Assembly: GCA_910577685.1 (NCBI GenBank)
Contig: CAJTOH010000079.1
Coordinates: forward strand, 1-8,430
Direction: 5' to 3'
DNA length: 8,430 nucleotides
DNA from: an uncultured Dorea sp.
GTDB taxonomy: Bacteria > Bacillota > Clostridia > Lachnospirales > Lachnospiraceae
The position numbers and the translations under genes were made by a program. The notes under the pieces are model-generated. The model searched no databases. It worked only from the letters and a program-made list of their open reading frames with translations, and had not been told where the DNA came from. Shown piece after piece: positions 5,281-8,430 of this stretch. Each line of letters begins with the position of its first letter. Position 1 is the stretch's first letter.

Positions 5281-5315
5281 AAGCAGTTGGTCGTGATGAT
5301 TAGCTGCTTTTCTTA
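5281..5315 (+). terminator. Terminator after the toxin gene
   Basis: AAGCAGTT (5281-5288) pairs with AGCTGCTT (5302-5309) over 8 positions including one G-T wobble. The loop is 13 bases and a TTCTTA tail follows. It sits 30 bases below the toxin stop. Confidence 0.5.
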
Positions 5316-5487
5316 GCGGTGATATATACGCATGAGAAATGGTTTTTGAAAAATCAAAGAACATATCTAATATATACATTGTGTCTAATAAACCGCCATT
5401 TCTTAAAATGGTCGTATCAAAATATCTGCTATACGACGGCTTTTTCTTTTGCCGTCGTCCGGCAGATTTTTTATTATCGATTTTTTA
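5316..5487. other. Intergenic stretch with a strong hairpin
   Basis: No gene is supported here. ACGACGGC (5433-5440) pairs perfectly with GCCGTCGT (5451-5458), and the loop is the ten bases TTTTTCTTTT. ATTTTTTATT follows 7 bases after the stem, so it could terminate + strand transcripts. A small inverted repeat CCATTT/AAATGG lies at about 5397-5412. Confidence 0.45.
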
Positions 5488-5570
5488 TTATCAAAGAAAG
5501 AGCCGATAACAGCAGCTAAAAAGTTCTGCTTGTTATCGGCTCTGCGTCTGTGCGTCTGGCTCTTTGATAA
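5488..5570 (-). terminator. Terminator of the KTR gene, overlapping its stop codon
   Basis: AGCCGATAACAGCAG (5501-5515) pairs with CTGCTTGTTATCGGCT (5526-5541) with one bulge. On the - strand the hairpin is followed by CTTTCTTTG, and the KTR stop codon lies within its stem. A second outer pairing, TTATCAAAGA (5488-5497) with TCTTTGATAA (5561-5570), flanks it. Because GGCTCT occurs twice (5538 and 5558), two alternative foldings are possible. Confidence 0.65.
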
Positions 5571-5721
5571 CTGATATATGCAATTTTAAGACATTGATTA
5601 AAGTTTCTTGTTTGCACTTAGGACAGTACAAAGGGAAATTTACTAAAATAGTATCTACTCGTATTCGATTTCTGGTTTTATTCCCGCAAATAGGGCAGCG
5701 AAGCCATTCTAATTTCATCAT
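5533..5721 (-). CDS. Cysteine-rich KTR-domain protein
   Basis: The 62-residue protein begins MMKLEWLRCPICGNKTRNRI and ends VIKEPDAQTQSR. Cys9-x-x-Cys12 and Cys33-x-x-Cys36 (CPIC and CPKC) form a one-module zinc ribbon, and Lys15-Thr16-Arg17 is the signature behind the Pfam name Cys_rich_KTR. These proteins are frequent in conjugative elements of Firmicutes, often near tetracycline-resistance genes; their function is not established. The start is one of the tandem ATGs at 5721-5716, with a modest CAGGTAA upstream. It is complete, on the opposite strand to the rest of element B, and has its own terminator, so it was likely acquired as a unit from a larger conjugative element. Confidence 0.85.
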   Translation of the reverse strand: MMKLEWLRCPICGNKTRNRIRVDTILVNFPLYCPKCKQETLINVLKLHISVIKEPDAQTQSR

Positions 5722-5776
5722 TATAATTACCTGTTTAGAAAACTTATAACACGCTTATTAAAGTCTTTTGCTTCCT

Positions 5777-6116
5777 CTGATTATTCTAATGCTTGAGAGC
5801 CACCAATTTAATCCTTGGGAGCCGCTTATAATTTAATGCTTGAGAGCCATTACAATATACTAGATATAGTATGTCTATTATTTACCGATTATAACATTGT
5901 CTCAGAATTGTTTTAACCCTGCAAGGGTAAATACACTGCGTTGCAGCCCTTGCAGGGTTAAAACAATTCTGAGACAGGATAATCAAGCGGTTAAGGATAA
6001 GTGTACTTTGATCATAGATACACTATATATTGTGGTGGATCTGAAAGATTAAAATAGACTAGTATAGATGGCTCTCAAGCCTTAGAACAGTGGCTCTCAA
6101 GTCTTAAAATAATCAG
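5777..6116. repeat. 340-bp palindromic unit with 22-base-phased repeats
   Basis: Ends CTGATTATT (5777-5785) and AATAATCAG (6108-6116) are exact inverted repeats and extend inward imperfectly. CTTGAGAGCC occurs at 5792 and 5839, with CTTGGGAGCC at 5814. The inverse GGCTCTCAAG occurs at 6070 and 6092. The outer two repeats on each side are both 22 bases apart. A perfect 30-bp hairpin fills the centre. No ORF is present. This resembles a MITE-like non-autonomous transposon or a multi-site protein-binding locus such as an origin. I see no clear target-site duplication. Confidence 0.75.
5898..5976. repeat. Perfect 30-bp inverted repeat, 19-base spacer
   Basis: 5898-5927 (starts TGTCTCAGAATTG, ends CTGCAAGGG) is the exact reverse complement of 5947-5976. 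The spacer 5928-5946 contains CTGC-GTT-GCAG, a small hairpin of its own. Such a long perfect stem can extrude as a cruciform or form a very stable RNA hairpin. Perfect identity implies recent origin or selection. Confidence 0.9.
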
Positions 6117-6519
6117 TTTCATAATCAACTGCATTCTCCTTTAAGTTCTGTTAACTAAAATTATAATGATTTTATTTTGCAAAACCGGAATGTATATATT
6201 CCGTTTTAAAGAAATACAAATTATATACAAATGCAGATTAATTAAATAGCTATTGTTCAGAAATGAACCGGAACACTATGACCGAAAGGGGGAATTAATA
6301 GAGCGATAATTCCAGTGAAACGTAAGCGGCCGCTGGAAAATCCGCTGCCATGACCTGTATATCAGAATAATAATACGCCCCTATGACACGGTTCGCCCAT
6401 CAGAATAGGAATGGTGAAAATCCAGCGGAGCTTTCCAAAGTCATCTGATTGCTCATTGTTATAGTGTACTTGCTGTCTTTCATAAAATATACAAAAGCAC
6501 CTGTAAGGGGATATGTTTT
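6117..6519. other. 400-base gap ahead of recombinase B operon
   Basis: CGGAAT (6186-6191) and ATTCCG (6198-6203), flanked by AAAAC and TTTT, form a two-way terminator-like hairpin. AAAGGGGG near 6284-6291 is a good ribosome binding site, but only a short frame follows (INRAIIPVKRKRPLENPLP, TGA near 6352), which could be the start of a lost gene. CATAAAATA (6481-6489) matches the SigK -10 pattern but lacks the paired -35 AC. No other gene is supported. Confidence 0.4.
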
Positions 6520-6684
6520 GTGGAGGATAAAATATCTTATACGATTGATAAAGATAAAATTAATCAACAAAAAATGAAACTAATTGTAGTCAACCGCCGC
6601 CCGCAATATACAGAACAATCACCAAAAACTGACAGACAGGAAATTGAAAAACAATTATTCCAAATCTTTAAAAAATATGATTGA
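6520..6684 (+). CDS. Small 54-residue protein upstream of recombinase B
   Basis: The start GTG 6520 has AAGGGG (6505-6510) nine bases upstream; a Met at codon 19 is the alternative but has no binding site. The frame ends at TGA 6682-6684. The protein starts with an acidic/basic stretch (EDKISYTIDKDKINQQ), then MKLIVVNRRPQYTEQ, and ends EIEKQLFQIFKKYD. From memory, the ending 'xxLFxIFKKY' recurs in small proteins placed just before serine recombinases in clostridia, so I think this is real. It is 42 bases ahead of recombinase B on the same strand. It does not resemble the small protein of element A. A directionality or regulatory role is only a guess from position. Confidence 0.6.
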   Translation: MEDKISYTIDKDKINQQKMKLIVVNRRPQYTEQSPKTDRQEIEKQLFQIFKKYD

Positions 6685-6726
6685 TTTTGTCAAAAGTATA
6701 TACGTCCTTGTCGGGAGGGCAAAGAG

Positions 6727-8235
6727 ATGATGTATGACGCATTATATGGACGCCAATCAATAGAAAAGAAAGACAGTATATCCGTCGAAAGCCAGCTTGA
6801 GTATTGTAAATATGAAACCCACGGAGACCCTTATATCGAATATACAGACAGGGGATTCAGCGGAAAGAATACAAACAGACCGGATTTTGAAAAAATGATG
6901 TCTGACATCAAAACTGGTAAAATCAAGCGAGTTATCGTTTACAAGCTAGACCGTATCAGCCGTTCGATACTGGACTTTGCTAACATGATGGAAGTATTTC
7001 AGAAATACAATGTAGAATTTGTTTCCTCAACAGAGAAGTTCGATACAGGGACCCCAATCGGCAGAGCTATGTTAAATATCTGTATTGTCTTTGCACAGCT
7101 TGAACGTGAAACAATACAGAAACGGGTAACGGACGCTTATTATGCAAGGTGTAAGCATGGTTTTTACATGGGTGGGCGTATTCCTTATGGTTTCCGGCTT
7201 GTGGATACGGTGATTGATAATGTACGCACTTCCATGTATGAAGAAGTTCCGGAAGAAAGTGAACAACTGAAACTCATTTATTCCATGTACGCCGACCCGT
7301 CAAATTCGCTAGGTGAGATTATGCGGTATCTTAACAGTCACGGTATCAATCACTTACGAGGTAAAAACTGGAATACCGCAAGGTTAAGTGAGATGCTGAG
7401 AAATCCCGTCTATGTTGAAGCAGATATTGATGTGTACAATTTCTACAAAAGTCAAGGTACGAATATTTTCAACCCTGCAAGTGATTTTACCGGCTACAAT
7501 GCTTGCTATCTCTACAAAGGAACGGTATCAAAGACCAGAAAGCAATGCGACCTTGCCGATAAAGAAATTGTGTTAGCGCCACATAAGGGATTTGTCCCCT
7601 CTAAAACATGGATCGCATGTCGGGTACGCTGTCTGAATAACCGCCGGTCAACTAAGACCTGCAAGGCTAAAAATTCATGGCTGGCAGGAAAAGTAAAATG
7701 TGGTAATTGCGGTTATGCATTGGTAGTAAGAAAAGCAAAGACAAAACACGGACGCTATTTTGTATGTAGCTGCGCAGGAAACAGTGGAGCCTGCAAAGGA
7801 ACTGGCTGTACCATCTATGCCGATGTTCTGGAAGAATATATGCTGAACACGATCCGTGACAGACTGTCAGAGTTTAAAAAGCTATCCAGTGGAAAAGATT
7901 CCAGAGCAAATCCCCAATTATCAAAAGCAAAAATCCGTTTGACGAAAATCGACGAGGAAATCAACGACCTGCTTTCAAAAGTGGTAAACGCCAATAACGT
8001 TTTGATGAAATACATCAATGAAAAGATTTCTAAATTAGACGCTGAACGCCAGACCTTACAGGAAGAACTTCTTTCTCTCACCGTTTCTAAAGCGGGTAAT
8101 AAAATCGGACAGATAACAGACCATGTAGAGAAATTGGATAAGATTACCTTTGAGGATAAGCAGACAGTCGTCGATACTTTAATCAAAGTAATTAAGATAG
8201 CAAACGGGAATATTGAAATCACATGGAAAATCTAA
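6727..8235 (+). CDS. Large serine recombinase of element B, SpoIVCA-like architecture
   Basis: This 502-residue recombinase has about the length of SpoIVCA (500), which excises skin from sigK. The catalytic domain (about 1-150) begins MMYDALYGRQSIEKKDSISV: Ser11 is the nucleophile and Arg9 precedes it. VYKLDRISRS carries the active-site arginines (76 and 79). The recombinase domain covers about 150-300 (GRIPYGFRL, LSEMLRNPVYVEADIDVY). The zinc ribbon has Cys325, Cys328, Cys347 and Cys349, with Cys356 and Cys361 near. A coiled coil lies at about 395-460. The tail ends ANGNIEITWKI. GGGAGG (6713-6718) is 8 bases before tandem ATGs at 6727. The stop is 41 bases from the right arm of element B. 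No defect is seen, so it is probably functional and is the enzyme for element B. Confidence 0.95.
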   Translation: MMYDALYGRQSIEKKDSISVESQLEYCKYETHGDPYIEYTDRGFSGKNTNRPDFEKMMSDIKTGKIKRVIVYKLDRISRSILDFANMMEVFQKYNVEFVSSTEKFDTGTPIGRAMLNICIVFAQLERETIQKRVTDAYYARCKHGFYMGGRIPYGFRLVDTVIDNVRTSMYEEVPEESEQLKLIYSMYADPSNSLGEIMRYLNSHGINHLRGKNWNTARLSEMLRNPVYVEADIDVYNFYKSQGTNIFNPASDFTGYNACYLYKGTVSKTRKQCDLADKEIVLAPHKGFVPSKTWIACRVRCLNNRRSTKTCKAKNSWLAGKVKCGNCGYALVVRKAKTKHGRYFVCSCAGNSGACKGTGCTIYADVLEEYMLNTIRDRLSEFKKLSSGKDSRANPQLSKAKIRLTKIDEEINDLLSKVVNANNVLMKYINEKISKLDAERQTLQEELLSLTVSKAGNKIGQITDHVEKLDKITFEDKQTVVDTLIKVIKIANGNIEITWKI

Positions 8236-8236
8236 G

Positions 8237-8261
8237 GCGGATTTTAACCGCTATCTTTTTT
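8237..8261 (+). terminator. Short terminator after recombinase B
   Basis: GCGG (8237-8240) and CCGC (8248-8251) form a short stem with a 7-base loop, and TATCTTTTTT follows. The stem is short, so termination may be partial. It directly follows the recombinase stop and would limit read-through into cotJC segment 3. Confidence 0.45.
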
Positions 8262-8276
8262 GGGGTAAAACTACTT

Positions 8277-8297
8277 CAATCTTCCCGTTTCGGTGAA
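8277..8297. other. Right attachment site of element B
   Basis: The arm 8277-8294 (CAATCTTCCCGTTTCGGT) plus GA 8295-8296 mirrors 4164-4181 at 16 of 18 positions. The core CGTTTCGGTGAA at 8286-8297 repeats 4153-4164. cotJC resumes at GA. Confidence 0.85.
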
Positions 8298-8381
8298 TCC
8301 TTAAGAATTGTTCAGGATCATTTAGACAGCAAGAACTTCTATGCGATCAACCCCGAGTTCGATATCCGTTCCCGCGACTAG
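8295..8381 (+). CDS. cotJC: cotJC segment 3: spore-coat manganese catalase C-terminus
   Basis: Codons from 8295 read ESLRIVQDHLDSKNFYAINP, then EFDIRSRD and TAG 8379-8381. The D-SKNFYA-NP-FD ending is the typical CotJC C-terminus. Segment 2 ends with codon GGT 4159-4161; excision of element B supplies GAA (8295-8297) next, so the reading frame is kept. Segments 1-3 together give 74+39+28 = 141 CotJC codons; the family is about 190 long, so only the N-terminal ~50 are lacking here. The segment has no start of its own. The 49 bases after the stop hold nothing recognisable. Confidence 0.9.
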   Translation, partial: ESLRIVQDHLDSKNFYAINPEFDIRSRD

Positions 8382-8430
8382 TGTGACGACACATTTACTT
8401 TCAGACAAATGACGCAGAATGGATTTTCAG

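Larger units (their letters stand above)
4162..8296. mobile_element. Element B: 4133-bp serine-recombinase element splitting cotJC
   Basis: Element B separates the RFG codons of segment 2 from the E-S-L-R codons of segment 3. It is bounded by the direct 12-base repeat CGTTTCGGTGAA; with GA as crossover the repeat-to-repeat distance is 4133 bp. Inside are a 41-bp tandem duplication, a conjugative-element gene fragment, a Phd/YefM-ParE/RelE pair, a KTR gene, a 340-bp palindromic unit, a small protein and recombinase B. No transfer or replication genes are seen. The recombinase differs strongly from that of element A and the arms share no sequence with A's, so the two arrived independently. Confidence 0.88.

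Noticed and set aside
5777..6116. CRISPR array
   Set aside because: The repeats are only 10 bases, few, inverted on the two sides and lack uniform unique spacers; no cas genes are present. VapD is Cas2-like in fold but is not Cas2.
7815..8222. 135-residue - strand ORF over the end of recombinase B
   Set aside because: Antisense of the recombinase coiled coil; hydrophobic low-information translation.

Overview
The window looks like the chromosome of a spore-forming gut Clostridium relative, probably Lachnospiraceae-like. This rests on recognisable protein families only: a CotJC-type spore-coat manganese catalase, two large serine recombinases, a Cys-rich KTR protein and remnants of integrative elements. 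No database search was possible.

The organising feature is one host gene, cotJC, read on the + strand and cut into at least three pieces. Segment 1 (657-880) encodes the EELAHMEM part. Segment 2 (4045-4163) encodes EQKARTTYDNILRL to RFG. Segment 3 (8295-8381) encodes the last 28 residues and the stop. Element A (3166 bp) lies between segments 1 and 2, and element B (4133 bp) between segments 2 and 3. At both insertions the break sits on a GA dinucleotide flanked inside the element by inverted arms, as expected for a serine recombinase attP. Precise removal of both elements joins the three pieces in one frame. Segment 1 loses its match to CotJC upstream of 657, so the first ~50 codons are absent and a third interruption, running off the left edge, is possible.

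Element A reads mostly on the - strand: a vapX-like/vapD toxin-antitoxin pair (3945-3235), a terminator, an AraC-family gene remnant on the + strand, a 46-residue small protein (2753-2613) and recombinase A (2529-964). Element B reads on the + strand: a 41-bp tandem duplication, a 3' fragment of a conjugative-element gene, a Phd/YefM-ParE/RelE toxin-antitoxin pair (4686-5250), a - strand Cys-rich KTR gene, a 340-bp palindromic repeat unit (5777-6116), a 54-residue small protein (6520-6684) and recombinase B (6727-8235). The elements are not homologous in detail but share one plan: gene-splitting insertion, small ORF plus recombinase at one end, addiction module at the other.

The most interesting reading is a sporulation gene with two stacked, independently excisable intervening elements, comparable to skin in sigK or SP-beta in spsM. 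cotJ genes act in the mother cell, which does not pass on its genome, so excision there would be harmless while the addiction modules would hold the elements in the germ line. Excision and its timing are inferred. The simpler alternative is that cotJC is a landing site and the gene is now dead.
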